From an uncultured Paracoccaceae bacterium (GTDB lineage Bacteria > Pseudomonadota > Alphaproteobacteria > Rhodobacterales > Rhodobacteraceae), in contig CANLYJ010000008.1 of NCBI GenBank assembly GCA_947495295.1, positions 1 through 64,000 of the forward strand: 64,000 bases of DNA. The letters are read 5' to 3'. The notes beneath the pieces were generated by a model that made no database searches, was not told the origin of the DNA, and saw nothing but the letters and a program-made list of their open reading frames with translations. Position numbers and translations under genes: made by a program. Below are positions 47,506 to 56,235 of this stretch, piece after piece (the stretch's first letter is position 1; each line of letters starts with the position of its first letter).

Positions 47506-48237
47506 ATGACAGATATGACCGACGCCCCCGCCAACCCCATACTCAAGAAGCTGCCGCTGATCACAATCATCATTGTGGCGGTGCTGGGTGCCTATTTCTT
47601 GCGCGATTACCTGACCTTCGAGGCGCTGGCCGAAAATCGGGAAGCCTTGCTGGGTTTCCGTGATGCCAATTATCTGCTGACCGTTCTGGTCTTCATCGCG
47701 GCCTATGTGGTGATCGTCGCATTCTCGCTACCCGGGGCCACAATCGCCACGCTGACGGGGGGTTTCCTGTTCGCCACCTTCCCCGGTGCGCTGTTTAACG
47801 TGACCGCCGCGACGCTGGGCGCCACTGCGATTTTTCTGGCCGCCCGCTGGGGTTTTGGTGAAAACCTGGGCAAGAAGCTGGAAGGGTCTGACGGCGCTGT
47901 CAAAAAGATCAAGGATGGCATCGATGAAAACCAATGGTCGATGCTGTTTTTGATCCGTCTGGTACCTGCCGTCCCCTTCTTTCTGGCCAACCTGATCCCA
48001 TCCTTCCTGGAGGTGCCGCTGCATCGTTTCGTGATCTCGACCTTCTTTGGCATCATTCCGGGCACGGTTGTCTACACCTCTGTTGGTGCTGGCCTTGGTG
48101 AGGTGTTCGCCCGTGGCGAAACCCCCAACCTTGGCATCATCTTTGAGCCGCAGATCATCCTGCCCATTATCGGCCTGTGCGTCCTTGCCGCCCTGCCTAT
48201 CGCAATCAACGCCCTGCGCGGCAAGAAAGGCCTGTAA
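47506..48237 (+). CDS. TVP38/TMEM64 (VTT) family membrane protein
   Basis: The 243-residue protein has about six hydrophobic segments, with the VTT core FSLPGATIATLTGGFLFA, FIRLVPAVP-like LIRLVPAVPFFLANLI and the final FGIIPGTVVYTSVGAGLG. Family members are lipid scramblase-like or transport proteins. It is followed after three bases by the FAD oxidoreductase, a pairing often seen in proteobacteria. Confidence 0.88.
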   Translation: MTDMTDAPANPILKKLPLITIIIVAVLGAYFLRDYLTFEALAENREALLGFRDANYLLTVLVFIAAYVVIVAFSLPGATIATLTGGFLFATFPGALFNVTAATLGATAIFLAARWGFGENLGKKLEGSDGAVKKIKDGIDENQWSMLFLIRLVPAVPFFLANLIPSFLEVPLHRFVISTFFGIIPGTVVYTSVGAGLGEVFARGETPNLGIIFEPQIILPIIGLCVLAALPIAINALRGKKGL

Positions 48238-48240
48238 ATC

Positions 48241-49659
48241 ATGAACCGGATCAAAACTGATATCTGCATCATCGGCGGTGGCTCTGGCGGGTTGTCCATT
48301 GCAGCGGGCGCGGTCCAGATGGGGGCCAAGGTCGTCCTGCTGGAAGGGCACAAGATGGGCGGCGATTGCCTGAATTACGGCTGTGTCCCCTCCAAGGCGC
48401 TGATCGCGTCGGCCAAGCAGGCCTATGCGATGTCGCATGGCGAAAAACTGGGCGTGGGCGAGGTGGCACCAAAGGTCGATTATGCCGCCGCCAAGGATCA
48501 CGTTCACGACGTCATCGCAACCATTGCCCCGGTTGACAGCGTTGAACGGTTTGAGGGTCTGGGTGTGCAGGTCATCGAAGAATTCGGCACATTCATTTCC
48601 AAGACCGAGGTGAAAGCCGGTGACAACATCATCGAGGCGCGCCGTTTCGTCGTCGCCACAGGCTCTGGCCCCTTTGTGCCTCCGATCCCCGGCATTGAGG
48701 ATGTGACCTATTACACCAACGAAAACATCTTTGATTTGCGCGAGAAGCCTCAGCATCTGATTGTCATTGGTGGTGGCCCCATCGGCATGGAAATGGCGCA
48801 GGCGCATAGGCGCTTGGGCTGCGAGGTGACCGTGATCGAAGGTATGAAAGCCTTTGGCAAGGATGACCCAGAGATGGCCGAAATTGTGCTGGAAAACCTG
48901 CGCGCTGAAGGCATCAACATCGTCGAAGAGGCGCAAGCCGAAAAGATCAGCGGCAAGGATGGGGCCGTGACCGTGCATACGCCCAAAGGGGATTTCACCG
49001 GATCGCATCTGCTGATGGCGGTCGGGCGCAAGGTGAATACCGACAAGCTTGATCTGGATGCAGGCGGCATTGCCCACACACGTGCCGGGTTGAAGGTTGG
49101 TCCCGATCTGCGCTCAGTAACCAATAAGAAGGTCTATGCCGCGGGTGACGTGGCCGGTGGGCTGCAATTTACCCATGTGGCCGGCTATCACGCCGGTGTG
49201 CTGATCCGATCCATGCTGTTCGGCCTTCCGTCCAAGCAGCGGACCGACCATATCCCATGGGCGACCTACACCGACCCTGAGCTGGCGCAGGTTGGTCTGA
49301 CCGAAGCGCAGGCCAAGCAGAAATTCGGCCCCCGGCTTGAGGTGGTCCGGTTTGAATTCCATCACAATGACCGGCTGATTGCCGAGCGCAAGACCAAGGG
49401 CCTGATCAAGGTGATGGTGGTCAAGGGCAAGCCCGTGGGCGCATCAATCGCCGGCCATATGGCGGGTGAATTGATCGGCATGTGGGCCATGGCCATCGCC
49501 AACAAGATGAAAATGTCAGCCATCGCCAATACGGTTCTGCCATATCCGACGGTCAGTGAGGTTAACAAACGGGCTGCCGGTGCCTACTTTAGCCCGAGAC
49601 TATTTGAAAACCCCACGGTAAAGCGTGTTGTAGGATTTGTGCAGCGCTGGCTGCCGTAA
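48241..49659 (+). CDS. FAD-dependent pyridine nucleotide-disulfide oxidoreductase
   Basis: The 472-residue product has the FAD site CIIGGGSGGLSIAAGAVQMG, the redox pair in GGDCLNYGCVPSKAL, NAD(P) motif VIGGGPIGMEMAQAHRRLG and the dimerisation domain ending TVLPYPTVSEVNKRAAGAYF. It is like dihydrolipoamide dehydrogenase and mercuric reductase, but no heavy-metal domain or C-terminal Cys pair is present and the genes for a 2-oxoacid complex are not near, so the substrate is unknown. Confidence 0.88.
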   Translation: MNRIKTDICIIGGGSGGLSIAAGAVQMGAKVVLLEGHKMGGDCLNYGCVPSKALIASAKQAYAMSHGEKLGVGEVAPKVDYAAAKDHVHDVIATIAPVDSVERFEGLGVQVIEEFGTFISKTEVKAGDNIIEARRFVVATGSGPFVPPIPGIEDVTYYTNENIFDLREKPQHLIVIGGGPIGMEMAQAHRRLGCEVTVIEGMKAFGKDDPEMAEIVLENLRAEGINIVEEAQAEKISGKDGAVTVHTPKGDFTGSHLLMAVGRKVNTDKLDLDAGGIAHTRAGLKVGPDLRSVTNKKVYAAGDVAGGLQFTHVAGYHAGVLIRSMLFGLPSKQRTDHIPWATYTDPELAQVGLTEAQAKQKFGPRLEVVRFEFHHNDRLIAERKTKGLIKVMVVKGKPVGASIAGHMAGELIGMWAMAIANKMKMSAIANTVLPYPTVSEVNKRAAGAYFSPRLFENPTVKRVVGFVQRWLP

Positions 49660-49674
49660 TCGTCGCGAGGCAAA

Positions 49675-51075
49675 ATGATCAACTCCCTCTCTGGCCGTTT
49701 TCTGATCCTCACGGTGATCTTCGTGATGCTGGCCGAGATCTTTATCTTTGTGCCATCGGTCGCGCGGTTCCGCGAGGATTACCTGTTGGCGCGGCTGGAA
49801 AGGGCGCAGATTGCGTCACTGGCGTTGGAGGCGGATGATATGATTTCGCCTGCGCTGGAGTCGGAGCTGCTCAAGAACGCTGAGATCTACAATGTGGTTC
49901 TGCGCCGTGACGAGATCCGGCAATTGATGCTGTCGTCGCCTATACCATCGCCAATCACAGCGACTTATGACATGCGCGACCCGTCTGGTATGACATTGAT
50001 CATGGATGCAATGCGCACCCTGACCGATACCGAAGAACGGGTTATTCGCGTCATTGGTAACCCTGTGCGCGAAGGCGGTTTGCTGATCGAAGTGACCATG
50101 GATGAAATGCCCCTGCGCGCGGCGATGCTGGCCTATGGGCGCAACATTCTGATCCTGTCGGCCTTCATTTCCATCGTCACGGCCAGCCTGTTGTTCCTGG
50201 CGGTCCGTGTTCTGCTGGTGCGCCCGATACAGGGCGTTGTGGACCATATGCAAAACTACGCCCGGGCCCCCGAGGATGCGCGCCAGATCATTACCCCGAC
50301 TGCGGGGGTGAAGGAATTGCGCGACGCCGAAACCGCCTTGCAATCAATGCAGACGCAATTGACCGGTGCGCTGAAACAAAAGGAACGCTTGGCCCAATTG
50401 GGTGGGGCGGTGGCCAAGGTGAGCCATGATTTGCGCAACATCCTGACCTCTGCGCAGCTGTTCACCGATCGGATTGAAGGATCGGATGATCCGCTGGTCA
50501 AACGGATGGCGCCAAAGCTGGTTAATTCAATCACCCGCGCCGTCAATTTGTGTGAAACAACGCTGGCCTTTGGCCGTGTGGATGAACCGGCGCCTGCACT
50601 GGCCCGCGTCAATCTGGCACAGATCGTGGGCGATGTGATCGACAGCGAAAGGTTGGCCAGCGGCGATCATCCCCTGTCCTTTGCCGAAGATGTTCCCGCT
50701 TCGATGGTCTTGCGCGCTGACGGGGAACAGTTGTTCCGGGTGCTGTTCAATCTGGTGCGCAATGCCCGTCAGGCGATTATCGCAACCGGCCGCCCCGGCG
50801 AAATTGCACTAAGTGCCACAGAAGATGATCACTCCTGGCAGATCACCGTGACCGATACCGGCCCCGGTCTGCCACAGAAGGCGCAAGAGCATCTGTTCCA
50901 GCCCTTTCAGGGCGGCGTGCGCAAAGGCGGCAGCGGGCTTGGCCTGGTGATTGCGGCCGATCTGATCCGCGGACATGGCGGGCGGCTGGAACTGCAACGG
51001 ACCGACGAGTCCGGGACGACATTCATGATCCAACTGCCCAAGGCTGACCTGGCCTTGATGCCGGCCGCACAATAG
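49675..51075 (+). CDS. Sensor histidine kinase
   Basis: The 466-residue protein has helices at about 8-27 and 158-178 around a ~130-residue periplasmic domain, a HAMP-like linker, the H-box KVSHDLRNILTSAQLF with His251, N-box LFNLVRNARQAI, and G-boxes DTGPGLP and GSGLGLVIA. It is an orthodox membrane kinase; no regulator gene is adjacent. It follows the oxidoreductase after 15 bases and may share its transcript. Confidence 0.9.
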   Translation: MINSLSGRFLILTVIFVMLAEIFIFVPSVARFREDYLLARLERAQIASLALEADDMISPALESELLKNAEIYNVVLRRDEIRQLMLSSPIPSPITATYDMRDPSGMTLIMDAMRTLTDTEERVIRVIGNPVREGGLLIEVTMDEMPLRAAMLAYGRNILILSAFISIVTASLLFLAVRVLLVRPIQGVVDHMQNYARAPEDARQIITPTAGVKELRDAETALQSMQTQLTGALKQKERLAQLGGAVAKVSHDLRNILTSAQLFTDRIEGSDDPLVKRMAPKLVNSITRAVNLCETTLAFGRVDEPAPALARVNLAQIVGDVIDSERLASGDHPLSFAEDVPASMVLRADGEQLFRVLFNLVRNARQAIIATGRPGEIALSATEDDHSWQITVTDTGPGLPQKAQEHLFQPFQGGVRKGGSGLGLVIAADLIRGHGGRLELQRTDESGTTFMIQLPKADLALMPAAQ

Positions 51076-51136
51076 GCAAAGAATCCGATTTGCCCCTTGC
51101 ATCACCGGTCCACTGCGTCTAAATCCCCCGATACGC

Positions 51137-51213
51137 GGATTGGTAGCTCAGCTGGATAGAGTACTTGACTACGAATCAAGGGGTCGGGGGTTCGAATCCT
51201 CCCCAGTCCGCCA
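51137..51213 (+). tRNA. tRNA-Arg (anticodon ACG)
   Basis: The 77-base gene folds fully: acceptor GGATTGG/CCAGTCC (one T-G pair), D arm GCTC...GAGT, anticodon stem CTTGA/TCAAG around loop CTACGAA (anticodon ACG, read as ICG after deamination), T arm GGGGG-TTCGAAT-CCTCC, and encoded CCA. It decodes CGN codons. Position 32 is C, the TtcA target. Accessory DNA begins after its 3' end, as often at tRNA-linked islands; a matching attachment repeat was not found within the window. Confidence 0.95.
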
Positions 51214-51421
51214 AATTACTTTTTGTCGAACGTAGGCATAAGTTGCTTTTCTGAGCAAAGATTTGCCTTTTTACTAAGAAAATCCAGTTTGGAAGATTGT
51301 TTTACTTGAAAGTCTTTCGATTTGATTTTCCATCACTGTATGGCACTCGAAGATATCGAAGCCAAAAGCTCGCAATATGTACCCCCCCCCAAGTCTGAGT
51401 GCTGCAGTTCCAACGGCTTCT

Positions 51422-51631
51422 TTAGACTCGCGAGAAGCGATACGTCCCCTTGATGTTCTGGTGCAAGAACTGCCCCTTCGACCCAGATTCCAACATGGCA
51501 TCAAAAATATGCTCAGGAACATCGAAGTATTGGTACGTTGCCCCACTGTTAAATTCTACTTGCAGAGTCTCGGAGCCATCATCGTAGCCAATTGCCGCTA
51601 TGTTTGAAGAGTCCACTTGATGCATGTCCAT
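51422..51631 (-). CDS. KTSC domain protein
   Basis: The 69-residue product carries VDSSNIAAIGYDDGSETLQV, then FNSGATYQYFDVPEHIFDAM and GQFLHQNIKGTYRFSR, the pattern of the KTSC domain, which is named after a fusion to lysyl-tRNA synthetase and is common in phages and islands. Its molecular role is unknown. The ATG at 51631 is three bases after the HerA stop and uses AAGGAC inside the herA end as a ribosome binding site, so it is translationally coupled to HerA. Confidence 0.85.
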   Translation of the reverse strand: MDMHQVDSSNIAAIGYDDGSETLQVEFNSGATYQYFDVPEHIFDAMLESGSKGQFLHQNIKGTYRFSRV

Positions 51632-51634
51632 CAA

Positions 51635-53512
51635 CTATTTGTCCTTCTTAATCCTAGAAATCTTGGGGTTTTGAGCTCGCCATGCCTCGACGATTTCGTC
51701 ATATCGGGGGGAAGTTTCTTTTGGGATGCCCCACCCCCCCGGGTTCTCTGTATCGTTCAGAGAAATCTCATCATATATCACTGGGTCTTGGCTATCGGGG
51801 CGTCGGTTCCTTGGTGGAGGTTCCACAGTCGTTCTCATCGGTAGCTTGACTGACTCCCCAAGAATTATGGCTTCACCAGTTCTCAAGATCGGCAGCATTC
51901 CTGTAAGCCCGTCGAGATTGTCTGACATTGCAGACGAAATGTGAGACCGGTCTGATGCATTTGCTAGACGTAAGGCAAAGAACGTTCCACATTGCGAAAG
52001 AATGGTGGTGTCAATTTCTGACGGCCTTTGACTTACTATCATTGCCCCAATACCATACTTTCTTCCTTCTTTCACAATGCGCTTTACGATACTGGAGGCC
52101 ATGTTCTGCGCTTGATCATTTAGGTAGATATGTGCCTCTTCCATGACCAAAAGAAGTGGTCGATGACGGCCCCCTTGCGACAAATCACGCCCCCAAAACA
52201 CAGCTTCATAAAGTAGCCGTAACAGAACCCCGATTGTTGTTTGGAGCGTATCAGCGGGTACGCCTGAAAGATCTAAAATTGAGATTGGATGGTCAGTAGC
52301 CATCCAGTCACTTAGAAGCTCGTCGATATCAGTCTGAATTTCTCCGTCTGATGTCGGACAATACTGTTCAGGCTTAAAGATGAAATCATAGCGAGGTATC
52401 CGAAGCTTCGTTCCCAACAATAAAACTTGTTTGCCGATATTGAGAGTGCCTGGCAAATGAAAGATTTTCTCCTCTCCGGCACCTTTTACGATGTTCTTGA
52501 ATGTTGGCGGAAGGCCAAGTTGAGGATTTCCTTTCAGTTCCTTGCCATTTGTGTCGGTTTCATAGGCTAGGTGGTCTCTTGGGTTTCCCTTACGGTCTGA
52601 ATAATATGTCGCAAATGTATCGATAAAGAGCTCATGCCATAAGTTATGGAGACTGAAGGGGACAGGTGAATCAACACTTAGGGTATCCTTAGAGACTCCC
52701 TCGCGAGGGTGCTTGTTAAGAGAGTCTAATTTGTACTTGAAAACTCTCTCCATGACGACGTTGCGATCTTTTTCACTGGCGAAATCGCCAAATGCCACTT
52801 GGCAAAGTTCGTCGAAATTTAAAGCCCAGTACGGGATCAGCAACCGTTTGCCTGAAACGTTTGCATTCTGATCATTGTGTATTTTGAAGATGTTGGCGCG
52901 GTCCCGCAATGCATTCCCGTACTCTCCATGCAAGTCAAGCATAACAATACGAGCCGATGGGTACTTTTCGGCATCTGACAGTGCGTTCATCAGACTAGCG
53001 ACTGTAGTGGACTTACCGGACCCAGTTGTTCCAACAACAGCAGAGTGGCGGGTCACCAACTTGTTAACATCAACCAACGCTGGGATGGACTCAGCGTTGG
53101 ATATGTGTCCAAGCCTTACGAAGTAAGGTCTGTCAGGTTGCCCATAAATATCTTTAAGTTCTTTTTCTGAAACGAGGTGAACTTTGTCTCCGATCGTCGG
53201 ATATTGTGAAAGTCCTCGTTGAAAAGTACCGTTCCTTGGCCCTTCGCCAATCAGTTGAACTGTCATCCACCGATTGTTTTCTTCGGTGTCTGCGCGCGCT
53301 TCCGGTATCGCGCTTGCCCCGACTTGGCTGACAATGCCGAAAAGGTTTTCAAATCCTATAGGAATTCTGACAAAACTGCCTATTTGGCCCGCTCGGTACC
53401 CTTGGCCGTCAATATACACGAAGCCAGTCAGCGATTTGGCAGACATTGTGATGCTTACGGTCGTACCACTTACGTCTTGAACGTCGCCAAGATAACTATC
53501 ATCACTTAGCAT
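51635..53512 (-). CDS. HerA-family ATPase of a SIR2-HerA defence system
   Basis: The 625-residue protein starts with a HAS-barrel-like region (~1-140), then Walker A GTTGSGKST at 161-169, and Walker B LLLVMEEAHIYL with E458/E459, followed by MIVSQRPSEID, the HerA/FtsK-like P-loop core. HerA ATPases form hexamers; in the known defence pairing they assemble with SIR2 and trigger NAD+ loss on infection. GTG codons at 53533 and 53521 are alternative starts; all overlap the SIR2 end, indicating coupling. Base composition is AT-richer than core genes. Confidence 0.9.
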   Translation of the reverse strand: MLSDDSYLGDVQDVSGTTVSITMSAKSLTGFVYIDGQGYRAGQIGSFVRIPIGFENLFGIVSQVGASAIPEARADTEENNRWMTVQLIGEGPRNGTFQRGLSQYPTIGDKVHLVSEKELKDIYGQPDRPYFVRLGHISNAESIPALVDVNKLVTRHSAVVGTTGSGKSTTVASLMNALSDAEKYPSARIVMLDLHGEYGNALRDRANIFKIHNDQNANVSGKRLLIPYWALNFDELCQVAFGDFASEKDRNVVMERVFKYKLDSLNKHPREGVSKDTLSVDSPVPFSLHNLWHELFIDTFATYYSDRKGNPRDHLAYETDTNGKELKGNPQLGLPPTFKNIVKGAGEEKIFHLPGTLNIGKQVLLLGTKLRIPRYDFIFKPEQYCPTSDGEIQTDIDELLSDWMATDHPISILDLSGVPADTLQTTIGVLLRLLYEAVFWGRDLSQGGRHRPLLLVMEEAHIYLNDQAQNMASSIVKRIVKEGRKYGIGAMIVSQRPSEIDTTILSQCGTFFALRLANASDRSHISSAMSDNLDGLTGMLPILRTGEAIILGESVKLPMRTTVEPPPRNRRPDSQDPVIYDEISLNDTENPGGWGIPKETSPRYDEIVEAWRAQNPKISRIKKDK

Positions 53513-54728
53513 CTTGTTCACCGACTTGAGCACCGATGAATTTCTTCAAAAAATCAGTAAATACGGAAAAATCGCCAAGCTTGACGTGGGGTTCTGATGC
53601 GCCGTCGCCGCCTTCGATGATAACGGAGGGTGCAAATTCCAGAATGTCGCGATCTTCATCATCCTTGTGCTTTATTGCACCCCATTTACCTTGATTGGTA
53701 CCTATGATCGCCTGATCATATGTCCAAACGTTCAAGTTATGCTGTCGTTTGGCGAGTTCATATGCCTTTGGATAGCGGTGACCTCCCCCTTCGTCCTTGG
53801 TCAGGTCGAATTTCCCAAACTGTAACGCAAGGACCATTCCGGTCGGGTTGGATTTCAATGCGTTGATGATGGCATCATTGAGGTGTCCGTCATTGAACGA
53901 ATAGCCGCTAAGTACTAAGAATGACGACTTTCGCCGAATGAAACGGTTCAGTTGGTCAATCAGTGCCAAATAAGGCATTTTTCGACTTTCTTCGTACTTA
54001 AGATGTGAAGGATAGATTAGGTGAGTCGCGCCCTCTTCTGGCTGCGACGAGCGAAAAACCTTCTTCTCTTCTCCGATAGTTTGTTGATGCCAGTTTATCG
54101 AGCCATGAATTTTCCAAAGCCGTGACCAATGGACTGGTATCAAGTTTTCTTCAACTGCCCGCAAATCAAAGAATGACCTGCGTGATCCAACAAATCCATC
54201 AAAGTATGGAACTTCCAGATCATCGAGAGCTTGCTCTAGGAGGAGATCGTAGTTTGTTGTAAATATCTCAATGGGTACTTTCCGATCAATTGACCGCACC
54301 CAGTTGCTCAGTCGATGATACGGTGTTTCCCCACTCGGCAGCGGAACGTCCAACTTACCTACTATTTCCGCACAAATTTTTTCCTCAAGTGCCAGAAGAT
54401 CAGACTCAGAAAGTCCTCGAACGTCTCCGCCAATTGCAACGGCCAACAAGCCTCGGAGGAAACTGAGGATGTCTTCGATATTTTCCCGATCTTTTCCCGA
54501 CTTTTGCAACTCTTCCAGCAAAATCGAATACTTAGCCTCATTGCTAAGAGCAGCGTTTATTGCAATTGTGAGGTTCTTAACATCTGGAATCAACGGCCAT
54601 TCGTCTTCCGGCATGTTAACGGACAGTGGGCATCCTGCAGAGATGAAGAAGCCGATAGCTTCATTGTCCTGCGACAAGGACTGGCGGAGGTATTTTAAGT
54701 GTCGGATTGGATCATGAAAATTTGTCAA
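53502..54728 (-). CDS. SIR2-family NADase-like protein
   Basis: The 408-residue protein has the SIR2_2 layout: an N-terminal FFISAGCPLSV loop (~27-37) in place of the GAG motif, EIFTTNYDLLLEQAL with N158 and D160, WKIHGSINW with the catalytic His207, and LVLSGYSFNDGHLNDAI. Such proteins cleave NAD+ as anti-phage effectors rather than deacetylating proteins. The start appears to be a TTG at 54728, after AGGGAAAAC; no in-frame ATG precedes the conserved loop. It lies 17 bp after the DUF2130 gene and overlaps herA. Confidence 0.88.
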   Translation of the reverse strand: MTNFHDPIRHLKYLRQSLSQDNEAIGFFISAGCPLSVNMPEDEWPLIPDVKNLTIAINAALSNEAKYSILLEELQKSGKDRENIEDILSFLRGLLAVAIGGDVRGLSESDLLALEEKICAEIVGKLDVPLPSGETPYHRLSNWVRSIDRKVPIEIFTTNYDLLLEQALDDLEVPYFDGFVGSRRSFFDLRAVEENLIPVHWSRLWKIHGSINWHQQTIGEEKKVFRSSQPEEGATHLIYPSHLKYEESRKMPYLALIDQLNRFIRRKSSFLVLSGYSFNDGHLNDAIINALKSNPTGMVLALQFGKFDLTKDEGGGHRYPKAYELAKRQHNLNVWTYDQAIIGTNQGKWGAIKHKDDEDRDILEFAPSVIIEGGDGASEPHVKLGDFSVFTDFLKKFIGAQVGEQDAK

Positions 54729-54745
54729 ATGTAGTTTTCCCTGGA

Positions 54746-56026
54746 CTAACTATCGTCTTCGAGTTCGATTAACGGTAGATCGAGCCCATCAATTTCCTGC
54801 AGTGCTTGACCGGCGATGCCCTGAAGGTCGCCATACATCCCGACAGTGCTCTCAATCACACTCTGGATTTGCTGTTCACGCTTTGCCCATAGCCGCGTCA
54901 TCGCCTTTTTCTCACGATCAAGGTCGGACTGCATGTCTGAGAATTTCTCAACAATTGCCTCGACGCGATGCCGAAAACGTGGACCAGTCAGATAGTCATA
55001 AACAAGCTCCATCTTTGACTGCTGCCCAATTTGGGCATTTTTTGATAATGCTACTTCGTGCAAAGTCTGCCTTAAGGCCACTGCCAACCCCAGACCAAAA
55101 GATGGGGCGGACACCCAAACACCATCGATCAATCCAAAGTTCTCTAGCTCCTTTGGTAGCGCGCTCGTCAAAATGATAGAAACATCAGCGTTTGCCGTTC
55201 TTTGGTCATCTCTCAGTTTGGAAAGCCATGAGTTGCTCCAGTTTTTTGTTCTTTTCGATTCCCAAAGAATTGCACCTATTGGATTGCCCGATTGAGAATT
55301 AACCCTTTGGATGACGTCGCCTCCAAACTCACCCTTCGGCACAGGTTCAATCGTATCTAGAGGAAATTTCGTTGCTAGGGCTTTCTCCAGTTGCAACTCC
55401 AAAGCTTCTCCTTGCAACTGTTGCGAGCCCTGTTCAGATTTTTTGCGCAGCTCTTCGATTTGACGCTGCATCGAAAGAATTTGCTCTTCCTTTTCAGTTA
55501 CCTTGAGCTTTAACTCCCCTTCGACTTCGGCTTTTGTCGAACTTCGAACTAGGGCAATGCTTTCCTGCACTCGCTTTTCCACGGTGAGATCTAACTCTCG
55601 CTGAGCGTCATCGAGGAGGCGTTCTTTCTTCATGAGCTCGGCCTGAGCCGCTTGGGCTTCAGCAAGTTTTTCACTTCGTTCCTTGATAAGGTCTTGGAGC
55701 TCAGAGACTTCTCTTGTTTTGGCGTCAATTTCCGCTGTCGCAATTGTTCGTGCCTTTTTGGCTTCCTCTTCAGCGATTTTAGTACGTTCACTGACCAGTA
55801 ATTCCTCTAGCTTGTCATCGAGCGTCGCTTGGGCCTGCTTTAGCTCACGCTCCTTCGCTTTGATCGCAACTTCTCGCGTGTCAAACTTCTCCTTTTGGTC
55901 AGCCAGCCTATTTTCATATTCTGATCGGGTCGCAGCAATCAAGGGCCCCGCCAGTGACTCAGTTAGTCGTATTTGAGTCCCGCAATTGGTGCATTCGATT
56001 ACCGGCTCTTCCATGAGAATTTCCAT
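54746..56026 (-). CDS. DUF2130 protein: zinc-binding, coiled coil, PD-(D/E)XK nuclease-like
   Basis: The 426-residue product has an N-terminal CxxC (ECTNCG, C12/C15) that could bind metal with partners elsewhere, a long charged coiled coil (~30-210), and a C-terminal DUF2130 domain with GGDVIQRV (D237) and ILWESKRTKNW (E256, K258), a complete PD-(D/E)XK core. It is first in the minus-strand operon with SIR2, HerA and KTSC. It may sense or cut nucleic acid for the system; this is inferred from fold and position. An ATG at 56014 is an alternative start. Confidence 0.85.
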   Translation of the reverse strand: MEILMEEPVIECTNCGTQIRLTESLAGPLIAATRSEYENRLADQKEKFDTREVAIKAKERELKQAQATLDDKLEELLVSERTKIAEEEAKKARTIATAEIDAKTREVSELQDLIKERSEKLAEAQAAQAELMKKERLLDDAQRELDLTVEKRVQESIALVRSSTKAEVEGELKLKVTEKEEQILSMQRQIEELRKKSEQGSQQLQGEALELQLEKALATKFPLDTIEPVPKGEFGGDVIQRVNSQSGNPIGAILWESKRTKNWSNSWLSKLRDDQRTANADVSIILTSALPKELENFGLIDGVWVSAPSFGLGLAVALRQTLHEVALSKNAQIGQQSKMELVYDYLTGPRFRHRVEAIVEKFSDMQSDLDREKKAMTRLWAKREQQIQSVIESTVGMYGDLQGIAGQALQEIDGLDLPLIELEDDS

Positions 56027-56235
56027 TCAACTTTTCGTACTACAGTCTGTGACGCCAACGACATGGCACTATTGAATTTACAGTGTTATGAAGCTCAAGT
56101 GATTGCAACCTTGATGCGCTGTTGCGGCAACTTGCTGGCGATCCCCTACGCTCAAGATTCGACTTCGCAGACATAGATGCTTAATCGGCGATGATTAGAT
56201 CACCGGACCACAACTATTTTTGCGTTAACTTGTCA

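Larger units (their letters stand above)
51422..56026 (-). other. Putative four-gene defence operon DUF2130-SIR2-HerA-KTSC
   Basis: Four minus-strand genes run without space for internal promoters: a 17-bp gap, an overlap of at least 11 bp, and a 3-bp gap. SIR2-HerA is an established anti-phage pair; the other two genes are bound to it by spacing. The 209-bp region at 56027-56235 should hold its promoter. The block lies directly after a tRNA gene and before a Tn7-like module, a classic defence-island setting. Confidence 0.7.

Noticed and set aside
51214..51421. Possible integrase or attachment repeat right after the tRNA
   Set aside because: No integrase-like frame or repeat of the tRNA 3' end was seen here or elsewhere in the window.
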